A program made the position numbers and the translations under genes. The notes under the pieces are model-generated. The model saw only the letters and a list, made by a program, of their open reading frames with translations, was not told the origin of the DNA and did not search any database. Of a stretch of DNA of 41,785 nt, positions 26,952 through 34,459 are shown one piece after another. Each line of letters begins with the position of its first letter. The first letter of the stretch is position 1. Location of the stretch: positions 1 to 41,785 of the forward strand of contig CAIJOU010000953.1 in the NCBI GenBank assembly GCA_903822375.1. The letters are read 5' to 3'. Source of the stretch: Candidatus Hydrogenedentota bacterium. GTDB taxonomy: Bacteria; Hydrogenedentota; Hydrogenedentia; Hydrogenedentales; CAITNO01.

Positions 26952-28700
26952 TCAGTCTGTGACAGGCATCTCGTGGGTTACCCATTTGACCGCTTCGGGT
27001 GCATGACGGCGCTCACGGCCAACCTTGAGCGCCCGTTCGAGATTCAGCATGTGGACATTCTTGTCACAATGGGTGGCGGGCTCATAGGTCCAGCCCTTTG
27101 CCAGACGTTTGGCCTCGCGCTGCGTCGTGAAATGGACGAAGCGGCCGAGCAGGGGCGCCAGAACGCGCGTCTTCCAGCCGAATTCGGTGTACAGTGCCTG
27201 AAGGACGCCGTTGGCCTTTGCGTACATGGCGGGATCACTTCGGTACCACTGGCGCATGGCCCACACGGCGGCCGCATAGGTGTCGCCCAGACTTTTCGCC
27301 TCGCGCAGGAAGCGCTCGCGGATGCGCGCGTCTTCATGGTTCTTGTAGCGCTCCAAGCCTTCCAGCGTCACCCGGAACAGCCTCAGCAGGCTCGGCCCGT
27401 TGACTTCAAAATCGCGCTGGAACGCACGTAACAGAAACGCTGTTTCCCCTCCGGCGGGGATGTGGGCGTGGCGGTGCTTGAAACGGTACTGGCCGTGGGT
27501 GTCGGCGGGCGCCAGTTCCTGATCGGACAGAAGGGTGCCGTCCGCCTTATGCTGCCGGTGAAGCGGCGTGCCGGGAATCGGTGTGTAGAGCATGAACTGG
27601 TGGAATACCGTGTCGTGGCTCACGGCCCAGCTGATGACGTCCTCCATGTCCTCCGGGCGGTGCTCTTCCAGGCCGATAATCGTGGAACCGAGCACGCGCA
27701 TGCCGTGTTTCTCCAGCGAGCGGACCAGTTCGTGGGTGTCCACGCCGGATAGTTTCCCGTACTGGCTGTCACGGCCCTCAAGCCCCATCCAAACCCACGA
27801 GATGCCCAGTCCGACAAGCTGTTCCATGGTGTAGGACTTGAGCACGCGGGCGGAGCTGAACACGCTCAACGCCCAGCTCTTGCCGCGCTCGCGCATCAGT
27901 TCGAGCAGGCGCAGCGCCCGCTCCCGGTGGAACAGGAAGTTCTCGTCCATGACGAAGAACGACTGGGTCTGCAGTTCCCTTTCCAGCCGGTCCATCACCT
28001 CGAAGAGCGCATCGCCCGTTTCATAGAAATTGACACAATGCCCTTTTCCGCCAAACATGGCGGAGGTGGAGCAAAAATTGCAGCCCATGGGGCAGCCGAC
28101 CGAGGGAATGAGGATGGCCGCCGTGTCGCCCGTCCTTTCGGGGGACGTGATGCCAAAACTTCGCGCGCCAAACGCCGACAGGACTGCCGGATGGCGGACT
28201 GGGGCTTCGGTGTCCTGCCCAAGAAACTCCCGGAACCAGCGGATGCCGTCGCCCTTCACAACGTGGTCCGCGGCAAGGCGGTCCTCAATATTCTCCACAT
28301 TGGCGACATGGCCGCCGACCACAATGGTGGCGCAGGGCTGATACTGCCGCACCAGCGCGCACATCCGCTCCACCTTGCCGATGTTGGGCATGATTCCGCT
28401 GATGCCCACGACGTCATAGGTTTTGTCGCGAAGTTCCTCGATGAACCGGTCCTGCGTGGGGAAATCCAGCACCGTGCAGGGGCACTCGAGGTTGGCCTGA
28501 ATCATTAACAGACCGAACGAGCGGTGAAACATGCGAAGCGAGAAGGGGCCCTGAACCCGCGTGACCTGGTTGTGATACAGCTCCATCGGGTTGATGGCGC
28601 GGCTGCCGTACTCGTCGTCCTGCGCATAGGGGCCAAAGACACTGCACAACAGGACGCGGGCCTTGGTGCCGAGGGAATGTGTGGGATGGGTGGTTGTCAT
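26952..28700 (-). CDS. B12-binding-type radical SAM protein
   Basis: About 582 aa. The N-terminal third (about 10-180) has the fold pattern of cobalamin-binding domains of radical SAM enzymes (YDVVGISGIMPN, ATIVVGGHVANVEN, HVVKGDGIRWF) although no DxHxxG cobalamin ligand motif was noticed. The radical SAM core follows with the iron-sulfur motif CPMGCNFC (three Cys), then FFVMDENFLFHR, VWMGLEGRD, GSTIIGLEEHRPEDM. The C-terminal helical extension is about 150 aa. The reaction is unknown; similar proteins methylate or otherwise modify lipids and natural products. The start is uncertain: the ATG at 28700 has only weak ribosome binding sequence (AAGGG), and an upstream in-frame ATG at 28790 is possible. 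It lies alone, convergent with the PASTA gene. Confidence 0.82.
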   Translation of the reverse strand: MTTTHPTHSLGTKARVLLCSVFGPYAQDDEYGSRAINPMELYHNQVTRVQGPFSLRMFHRSFGLLMIQANLECPCTVLDFPTQDRFIEELRDKTYDVVGISGIMPNIGKVERMCALVRQYQPCATIVVGGHVANVENIEDRLAADHVVKGDGIRWFREFLGQDTEAPVRHPAVLSAFGARSFGITSPERTGDTAAILIPSVGCPMGCNFCSTSAMFGGKGHCVNFYETGDALFEVMDRLERELQTQSFFVMDENFLFHRERALRLLELMRERGKSWALSVFSSARVLKSYTMEQLVGLGISWVWMGLEGRDSQYGKLSGVDTHELVRSLEKHGMRVLGSTIIGLEEHRPEDMEDVISWAVSHDTVFHQFMLYTPIPGTPLHRQHKADGTLLSDQELAPADTHGQYRFKHRHAHIPAGGETAFLLRAFQRDFEVNGPSLLRLFRVTLEGLERYKNHEDARIRERFLREAKSLGDTYAAAVWAMRQWYRSDPAMYAKANGVLQALYTEFGWKTRVLAPLLGRFVHFTTQREAKRLAKGWTYEPATHCDKNVHMLNLERALKVGRERRHAPEAVKWVTHEMPVTD

Positions 28701-29009
28701 GGGGTCATGGACCCTTTCTGCCGCCGCGGCAGGTACTGTGATTAGGCTTGAAACAGGTTTATGTGCGGTGATTTGAGTGTTTGTTTGCATTGGGGAAGCG
28801 GAGGCATGCGCCGGATCCGGCAAGTGCCCTGAACTTGGATGTTCTATAGGACGCGTTATCCTTTACCGATGGTCTGGATACCGGTTTAAAGATGGACTGA
28901 CTGGTCAGTCATTTAATTGTACCGCAGCGCGCGGTGGAATGCAACCCCAACGGGGTGCACAAGTGTAAAGGGTGTGGAAAACTGCATACCGGACCCGTCG
29001 CGTGGTAAA
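28701..29009. other. Divergent promoter region
   Basis: 309 nt between the radical SAM gene (minus) and the ABC ATPase gene (plus). It contains the operator-like palindrome at 28895-28910. TAAAAT (29006-29011) touches the first ATG of the ATPase gene. As neither ATG at 29010 nor 29019 has a ribosome binding site, a leaderless transcript starting at 29019 is possible. Confidence 0.4.
28895..28910. promoter_or_regulatory. Operator-like palindrome upstream of the ABC/FG-GAP operon
   Basis: GACTGAC-TG-GTCAGTC, a perfect 7-bp inverted repeat with a 2-nt spacer, about 100 nt upstream of the ABC ATPase start. Size and symmetry suit a TetR-family repressor site. No TetR gene is in the window. Confidence 0.5.
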
Positions 29010-29918
29010 ATGGCGCGCATGGATTCATGCATCGTCATGGAGAACGTCACCAAGCGGTACGGGCGCACGGTGGCGGTGGGGGATCTCTCCCTTGAAGTCC
29101 GTCGGGGCGAGGTGCTGGGACTGCTCGGGCCAAACGGTGCCGGCAAGAGCACAACCATCGGCATGCTCAGCGGTTTGATCCGCCCCAGTTCGGGCCGCAT
29201 TTCCGTGTTCGGCCTCGACCTTGTCCGCAACCGCATCGACATCGCCCGCCGCATGGGCGTGCTGGTCGAACGTCCCGCCTTTCCTGAATATCTTTCCGTG
29301 CGGCGCGTGCTCAAGATCCACACGCTGCTGGCCGGCTCGAACGCCTCGGTGGAGTCGGTCATGGCGCGCACCGGGCTGACCCATGTTGCCCGCAGGCATG
29401 TGGGCGCGCTGTCTCAGGGCATGCGCCAGCGTCTCGGCATCGCCCAGGCCATCCTCACCGAGCCCGAACTGCTGGTGCTCGACGAGCCCACCTCGGGACT
29501 GGACGTGGAGGGCACGCGGGACACGCTGCGCTTTCTGCGCCGCCTGTGCAACGAGGCGGGGGTGACCATTGTGTTCTCCAGCCACCAGATGCAGGAAGTG
29601 GAGGCGTTGTGCGACCGCGTGGCCATTCTCAACGAGGGCGGACTGGTTGCCTGCGAGGAAAAGGAAACACTGCTTTCCTGGGACCTGAGTGAAGTGGACC
29701 TTCTGGTGGACCGTCCGGACGAGGCCGCCGTCCAGCTTGCCGGACTCGGCTGGGTCGTCTCGGTGGATGTGAGACCGGGCGGCCTTCATGTTCATTTGGA
29801 GGGCCCCAAGTCCGACGAACTGACGGCCTGGCTGATCGGAAGGGGTTTCCGGGTTTCCGGTGTGGTGCCGCACCGGCGCACGCTTGAGGACTACTTCCTG
29901 AGGGTCACCGAACCATGA
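29010..29918 (+). CDS. ABC transporter ATP-binding protein (ABC-2 type)
   Basis: About 302 aa (299 if the ATG at 29019 is used). Full ABC ATPase: Walker A GPNGAGKS (about 40-47), signature LSQGMRQR, Walker B LLVLDEP, the D-loop region SGLD and the switch His in FSSHQM. A C-terminal extension of about 90 aa ending in LEDYFLRVTE is typical of ATPases partnering ABC-2 permeases (exporters of drugs, polysaccharides, or the Gld and Nos type systems). The stop overlaps the permease start (ATGA, 29915-29918), so the two are translationally coupled. The operon continues with two FG-GAP proteins. The substrate is unknown. Confidence 0.92.
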   Translation: MARMDSCIVMENVTKRYGRTVAVGDLSLEVRRGEVLGLLGPNGAGKSTTIGMLSGLIRPSSGRISVFGLDLVRNRIDIARRMGVLVERPAFPEYLSVRRVLKIHTLLAGSNASVESVMARTGLTHVARRHVGALSQGMRQRLGIAQAILTEPELLVLDEPTSGLDVEGTRDTLRFLRRLCNEAGVTIVFSSHQMQEVEALCDRVAILNEGGLVACEEKETLLSWDLSEVDLLVDRPDEAAVQLAGLGWVVSVDVRPGGLHVHLEGPKSDELTAWLIGRGFRVSGVVPHRRTLEDYFLRVTEP

Positions 29919-30706
29919 TCGCGCGGGTCCTGCGGGCATATATGGCCGAGTTGATCAAGGGATTCCGGCTCCGGCAGGCGTGGGCGGGCCCCCTGGTGCT
30001 GATGGTCGTGCTGGCCGCCGCGCCGATTATGCGCCCCATCGCGCACGACGGCCGCAGCGATTACGATTTCATTGCCCTTGTCACCCCGGCCACACTCAAC
30101 CTGCTCGGTTTTCTGCTGCTGCTGTCGGGGTGCGCGAGCCTTGTGGCTCCGGAGATTGGCGGGGGCTCCATAAGGCTGTTCCTGGTCCGCCCCATTCGGC
30201 GCAGCGAGTATCTGCTCGCAAAGTTCATGGCCGGGGCAAGCTATGCCGCGCTGCTGACGGGGATTACCGCCGCGGGCTCCTGGAGCATGGCCTGGGCGAT
30301 GGGCGAGTTGCATGGGGTGGCCTTCGGCGGCGAACTGGTTTACACGAACGAGTCCATGGCCGAAGCCTATCTGGTCGGTGCCGCGCTCAGCCTGTTTCCC
30401 ATGCTCGCCGGGGTGGCCTGCGCGCTGCTCGCTTCGGTCTGCGCCCGCAGTTCAGGCACGGCCGTGACCGTGTCTGTGGGCCTTTGGCTGTGCGTGGACA
30501 TGATCAAGCATCCGCTCGGCATTGATGCCTATGTGTTCACCACCTACCTGGAGGCACCCTGGCAGGTGTTTGTGAACCGCTGCGACGGCCTTGACGCGGC
30601 ATGGTGGCCCATGGCCGGATGGTGCGCCGGCGTGTCGATCTGCACAGCCATTCCGGCCTTTGCACTGGCGGTGCTCGTGCTCCACCGAAGGAATTTCTCC
30701 GCATGA
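29915..30706 (+). CDS. ABC-2 type transporter permease
   Basis: 263 aa with about six membrane segments (near residues 25-40, 60-80, 100-125, 145-170, 175-200 and 230-255). Short N-terminal Lys/Arg-rich helix, then PIRRSEYLLAKFM between the second and third segments, a coupling-helix-like stretch typical of the ABC-2 family. It pairs with the preceding ATPase to form an inner-membrane exporter or mechanotransmitter. Start overlaps the ATPase stop by 4 nt and its own stop (30704-30706) overlaps the start of the next gene at 30703, so translation of all four genes is probably coupled. Confidence 0.85.
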   Translation: MIARVLRAYMAELIKGFRLRQAWAGPLVLMVVLAAAPIMRPIAHDGRSDYDFIALVTPATLNLLGFLLLLSGCASLVAPEIGGGSIRLFLVRPIRRSEYLLAKFMAGASYAALLTGITAAGSWSMAWAMGELHGVAFGGELVYTNESMAEAYLVGAALSLFPMLAGVACALLASVCARSSGTAVTVSVGLWLCVDMIKHPLGIDAYVFTTYLEAPWQVFVNRCDGLDAAWWPMAGWCAGVSICTAIPAFALAVLVLHRRNFSA

Positions 30707-32187
30707 CCGCCCTCGTGGTTGCCTGCCTTGCGGCGGGGGCAATCACCTTCCAGCCGCAGGAGATGCCGGGCTTGAACGCGGGCCCGATTCTGTCTTTCAC
30801 CGTGCAGCCGTCCGTGAACTACCGTCAGGCGGACATGGACGGCGACGGTCTGGCCGACCTCGTGTTCGACAACGCCCTGTGGCTGCAGCAGGCCGGCCTG
30901 TTTCCCCCGGAACGCCGCCAACTCCTGCCCAAGGAGGCCGTCCGGGCGCTCATGGATGTGGACAACGGGCGGCTCTACTGCATACGTGATGGAAGACTGG
31001 TTGTTTTGCGCTGGCAGGACGGGGCGCTTGCGGCGGAAGTGGACCAGAAACTGGACTGGCCCGCCGATGAGAACGGGTCCAGCGCCGGCCTGGGCCGGTT
31101 TCTCCACGATCTGGACGGAGACCACCAGCCTGAACTCGTCGCCGTGGACGAGCACGGGGTCACGGTCTTTGCCAAGCGTGAAACGGGTTACGTGCAGGCG
31201 GCCCGGATGACCGGCATCCTGCCGGAACTGCGCTATCTTCAGGTTCCGCAGCAGCCTGTATGGCCCAAATCGCGGCGGGCGCTGGCTTTCCCGGCCCGGC
31301 AGGTGGCCTGCGATCTTCTTGTGGACGGACCGTCCCTCTCCATACTCTTTCGCGACCCGGTCCAGGCGGGGCAGTACGTGTTTCAACGGGAGACCCGAAT
31401 GCTCTCCGTCAAGGACGGTGAATATCAGGGGGGCGTGCCGGTGACAGTGCGCAGCGCGCCCGTTCCGGAGCATGTGCGCCCCTGTCGACTCAACGGGGAC
31501 GACATTCCCGACCTCGCCGGCTGCAAACGCGTTGATTCAACGGGCCGCACCGTTCCGGTTTCCATGGTGGAAACATGGGCCAGTCTCGATGACGGCAAAA
31601 CCTTTGACGTGCGCCGCGCCCCCGCAATGGACCGGTTCCTGCCGCAGGTTCCCTTTGTCGATTTCGACGGCGACGGACTGGTGGACATGGTCACCGAATC
31701 CACCAGTCTCTTCGAGGGTGGCACCCGGGAACTGGTGGAGCGCTTCATGACCCGCGCCTCCATCGGCCACACGGTGCGCGTCTATCCGCAGCAGCCCGGC
31801 GGGTTCGCACAAACACCCGCCGTCGAGTTTCAGGTGGAAATCACGCTCGAAGCGCCCCCGTGGCGCGTGCCCCCCATGTATGGCCGGTATCAGGCAGGCA
31901 CGCTCGTGAATGTTTCCGGCGATTTTGACGGTGACGGTCATCGCGACATCGCTGTGCGCGACCATGCCGACCGGGTGGGGGTGTGGCTGGCGCACGGGGG
32001 AACCTTCTTCGCCGCGCCCGATGCCGTGGTGCGCATCGACCCCGCCTCCGAATATGCGGTGGCGGATGTCAACGGCGACGGACGGTCGGATATTATCGAG
32101 ACCTGCGGGGCGGCGTCATCCTCCGCCAGGCCGGGGCGAACGGTGGTGGTCCATTTCGCCGTTTCCGGAAAGGGGGGCACTCCATGA
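30703..32187 (+). CDS. Exported FG-GAP/VCBS repeat protein, first of a tandem pair
   Basis: 494 aa. The ATG at 30703 overlaps the permease stop, and GAAGGAA lies 9 nt before it. A short hydrophobic start (residues 2-15) acts as the likely export signal although it lacks Lys or Arg. Calcium-binding FG-GAP loops are visible: DMDGDGLADL (about 44), DLDGDHQPEL, DFDGDGLVDM (about 320), DFDGDGHRDI (about 407) and DVNGDGRSDI (about 455). Such repeats form an integrin-type beta-propeller on the cell surface or in the periplasm. Its translational coupling to an ABC-2 transporter suggests it is the transporter's partner or cargo. It resembles the next gene product in plan. Confidence 0.82.
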   Translation: MTALVVACLAAGAITFQPQEMPGLNAGPILSFTVQPSVNYRQADMDGDGLADLVFDNALWLQQAGLFPPERRQLLPKEAVRALMDVDNGRLYCIRDGRLVVLRWQDGALAAEVDQKLDWPADENGSSAGLGRFLHDLDGDHQPELVAVDEHGVTVFAKRETGYVQAARMTGILPELRYLQVPQQPVWPKSRRALAFPARQVACDLLVDGPSLSILFRDPVQAGQYVFQRETRMLSVKDGEYQGGVPVTVRSAPVPEHVRPCRLNGDDIPDLAGCKRVDSTGRTVPVSMVETWASLDDGKTFDVRRAPAMDRFLPQVPFVDFDGDGLVDMVTESTSLFEGGTRELVERFMTRASIGHTVRVYPQQPGGFAQTPAVEFQVEITLEAPPWRVPPMYGRYQAGTLVNVSGDFDGDGHRDIAVRDHADRVGVWLAHGGTFFAAPDAVVRIDPASEYAVADVNGDGRSDIIETCGAASSSARPGRTVVVHFAVSGKGGTP

Positions 32188-33587
32188 CCTCCCTGATCTT
32201 TGCCGCATGCGGCTTCTGTTGCGGGGCGCTGTTCTCCCTGCAGACCATACCGGTGGAGCAGCCCGACGCCCAGTGTTTTTTTGCCGAAGCGGACGGCCGG
32301 GGTGGCGGCGACCTGGTGGTCATCGACGGTCGTCAGCTGACCGTGCATGTCGGCGCGGAGACGGGGGGGAAGCTCTCGATTCTGCTGGATCCCGAAAGCT
32401 CCGCCCTGGACATTGCGGACATCGACGGCGACGGCCAGCCGGATCTCGTCGTCGTTGCCGGAGACAGGGTGCTCAAGTACAGTCTGGAACCCACGGCCTC
32501 CCGCGATCCGCAGGTCCTGTTCTCCACGCACAGCCAATTGTCGGCCGCAGCGCCCCGGCCGTTTCCCCATGTGCTGGTGCTTGCACGCGGGGGGCGTCCG
32601 CTCATCGCACTGCCCACCGCGGAAAAGCTGGAACTGCGCGCGCCTTCGGGCGAGTTGGTCGAAAGTCATCCCATCGGCTTGGACGCGGCACACCGCGTCA
32701 GCTTCGGACAGCCCTTCAGTGCGCTTCCCGTTCAGCCCCCGCGCCTGGGCTTGCCCACCGCGCTGGAGTTGCGCGTCATCCAAACCGCCGCATTTGTGCC
32801 CGACCTGCCCGAGGGGCTTGCCCCCTTGGACTCCGGTGTCGCGCAGCAGTTTTCGGGCAGTGTCGCGCAGGCGGCCGTGGCGGCGCGCAAAGACCCGCCC
32901 GAATCCTGGCCGTGGTTCCGCCTGCACCCCTCGGGGGCGCAGGATGACGAGCGCGTGTTCTATGCGTATGACCCCGATGGGGCGCGGGAAACGCTGGTGC
33001 GCGTGCGCCGCGCGCTTCCGCCGGTGGCGGGACGGGGCCGCGAACTCAAGCTTTCTGGTGTCCAGCGCTATCCGGGCATGGCGGTTCCCTGCGCCACAAC
33101 CGTGCCCGATTTCAACGGAGACGGCTATGCCGACCTGCTGTTATGGAACGCCGCCGCCCCGGTGCCCACGGTGGGCGCCATAAGCCGGGCACTGACGGAG
33201 GGATACTGGTCCGTCCGGCTCACCGTGCATTTGTTCGACCCCGCTTCGGGCCGCTATTCCCCCGTTCCCTTTGCGGTCATCCCGTTGCAGGTGCCCGTGG
33301 CCTGGTTTCTGGCCGACCCGGGCAGCCCGCCCGTACGCCATCTGGTTCTGGACGAATTCAACGGCAATGACCGCACCGACCTGCTCTGCGCCACCGCGCC
33401 CGACAAACTGGCCGTCTGGGTGTCCGTTCCCTCGGGCATCCGGCCCGACCCCCTCCAGGTAATACAATTCCCCGGACCCGTCCAGCGGGTCGAACTGCGC
33501 GGTGATCTTGACGGCGAGGGAAGAATTAGTCTTGTGCTCAGCGGCCCGAAGACTTTCTACATTCTCCGCGCCCGCAAGGGCGGGTGA
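32184..33587 (+). CDS. Exported FG-GAP/VCBS repeat protein, second of the pair
   Basis: 467 aa. The ATG at 32184 overlaps the previous stop and follows AAAGGGGGG. The start MTSLIFAACGFCCGALF is hydrophobic, Cys-rich and again without a positive charge. FG-GAP loops: DIDGDGQPDL (about 79), DFNGDGYADL (about 309), a weaker EFNGNDRTDL (about 395) and a decayed DLDGEGRISL near the end. Between them lies a longer region (about 110-290) without recognisable motifs. Like its neighbour it is predicted to be a calcium-binding beta-propeller. The two proteins share the MT-L-A start and loop placement and are probably old tandem duplicates. Function is unknown. Confidence 0.8.
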   Translation: MTSLIFAACGFCCGALFSLQTIPVEQPDAQCFFAEADGRGGGDLVVIDGRQLTVHVGAETGGKLSILLDPESSALDIADIDGDGQPDLVVVAGDRVLKYSLEPTASRDPQVLFSTHSQLSAAAPRPFPHVLVLARGGRPLIALPTAEKLELRAPSGELVESHPIGLDAAHRVSFGQPFSALPVQPPRLGLPTALELRVIQTAAFVPDLPEGLAPLDSGVAQQFSGSVAQAAVAARKDPPESWPWFRLHPSGAQDDERVFYAYDPDGARETLVRVRRALPPVAGRGRELKLSGVQRYPGMAVPCATTVPDFNGDGYADLLLWNAAAPVPTVGAISRALTEGYWSVRLTVHLFDPASGRYSPVPFAVIPLQVPVAWFLADPGSPPVRHLVLDEFNGNDRTDLLCATAPDKLAVWVSVPSGIRPDPLQVIQFPGPVQRVELRGDLDGEGRISLVLSGPKTFYILRARKGG

Positions 33588-33715
33588 TCCGCCGTCTCCC
33601 GTACCCTCCTCCTGTCCCAAAGAGCCCGTTCACTCCTCGTTTTTTTATGGAGAAACAACAGACAGCCGGACGGGCCCCGACGTTCGGACAGGCCCGTTCG
33701 ATGGAGGAGCGAACG

Positions 33716-34387
33716 ATGGAAGATGTGACAACAAACAAGAAGACCAGATGGTTTACAGCGCTGGTGCTGGCGATGATAGTGGGAATGGCGGCACAAACCG
33801 CCGCCATAGCGTACTTGGCCCTCAGGCACGGCGGCGGAACGCCCCCGTCGGTGACTGAGGCCGCCGCGACCAGTCCCGGCGGATGGCATTTGATGAACCC
33901 GCCAGCCCCCGCCAAGCCGGGCGGCACCGCGCAGGTGCAGGCGGACCCAATGACTCCGTTCAGCCCCGGACAGTGGGACCCCTTCCAGGAAATGCGCCAA
34001 ATGCAGGACCGCATGGACGCGATGTTCAACAACGCATTTGGGCGCATGGGGGCGAGTCCCCAGTTCAGTCCGCTGATGAACGGTTTCGCCGCGACGCCCA
34101 CCATGGACATGACCGAGAACGACAACGAGTACCAGATGCGTGTGGACCTTCCCGGGGCGGATGAGTCGAAGATAGACGTATCCCTCGAAGGGCAGCAGTT
34201 GACCATCCGCGCGGAGCGGAACGGCGAGGTCTCTTCCGGAAAGGCACCCGGCACCATGCTGCGCACGGAGCGTCACATGGGCCGGTATGAACGCACCATG
34301 ACCCTGCCCAAACCGGTGGTGGATGGCAGCATGAAGACCCATTACGACAAGGGCGTGCTGACCATCACGGTGCAGAAGAAGAAATAG
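33716..34387 (+). CDS. Membrane-anchored small heat-shock protein (Hsp20/alpha-crystallin)
   Basis: 223 aa. The ATG at 33716 follows GGAGGAG; an open frame upstream has poorer starts. Residues about 11-35 form one membrane segment (WFTALVLAMIVGMAAQ and onward). A Pro/Ala-rich linker follows, then a Met-rich helix (EMRQMQDRMDAMFNNAFG) and an alpha-crystallin domain (about 125-223: YQMRVDLPGADESKIDVSLE, LTIRAERN, RYERTMTLP, GVLTITVQKK). Hsp20 proteins bind unfolding proteins without ATP; nearly all are cytosolic oligomers. This one is probably anchored in the inner membrane with the chaperone domain in the periplasm, although the reverse topology cannot be excluded. No I-X-I tail motif follows the domain. 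Confidence 0.88.
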   Translation: MEDVTTNKKTRWFTALVLAMIVGMAAQTAAIAYLALRHGGGTPPSVTEAAATSPGGWHLMNPPAPAKPGGTAQVQADPMTPFSPGQWDPFQEMRQMQDRMDAMFNNAFGRMGASPQFSPLMNGFAATPTMDMTENDNEYQMRVDLPGADESKIDVSLEGQQLTIRAERNGEVSSGKAPGTMLRTERHMGRYERTMTLPKPVVDGSMKTHYDKGVLTITVQKKK

Positions 34388-34404
34388 CCCGGCGCCACGG
34401 CAAG

Positions 34405-34426
34405 GCGGGCGCTGAAACTGCGCCGC
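34405..34426. terminator. Weak hairpin between convergent genes
   Basis: GCGGGCGC and GCGCCGC pair with one bulged G and a 7-nt loop, between the Hsp20 gene and the convergent transporter gene. No T tract follows. Confidence 0.25.
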
Positions 34427-34459
34427 AAAGCGGGCACGGCGCCCCGGCGCCGCTGCTGA

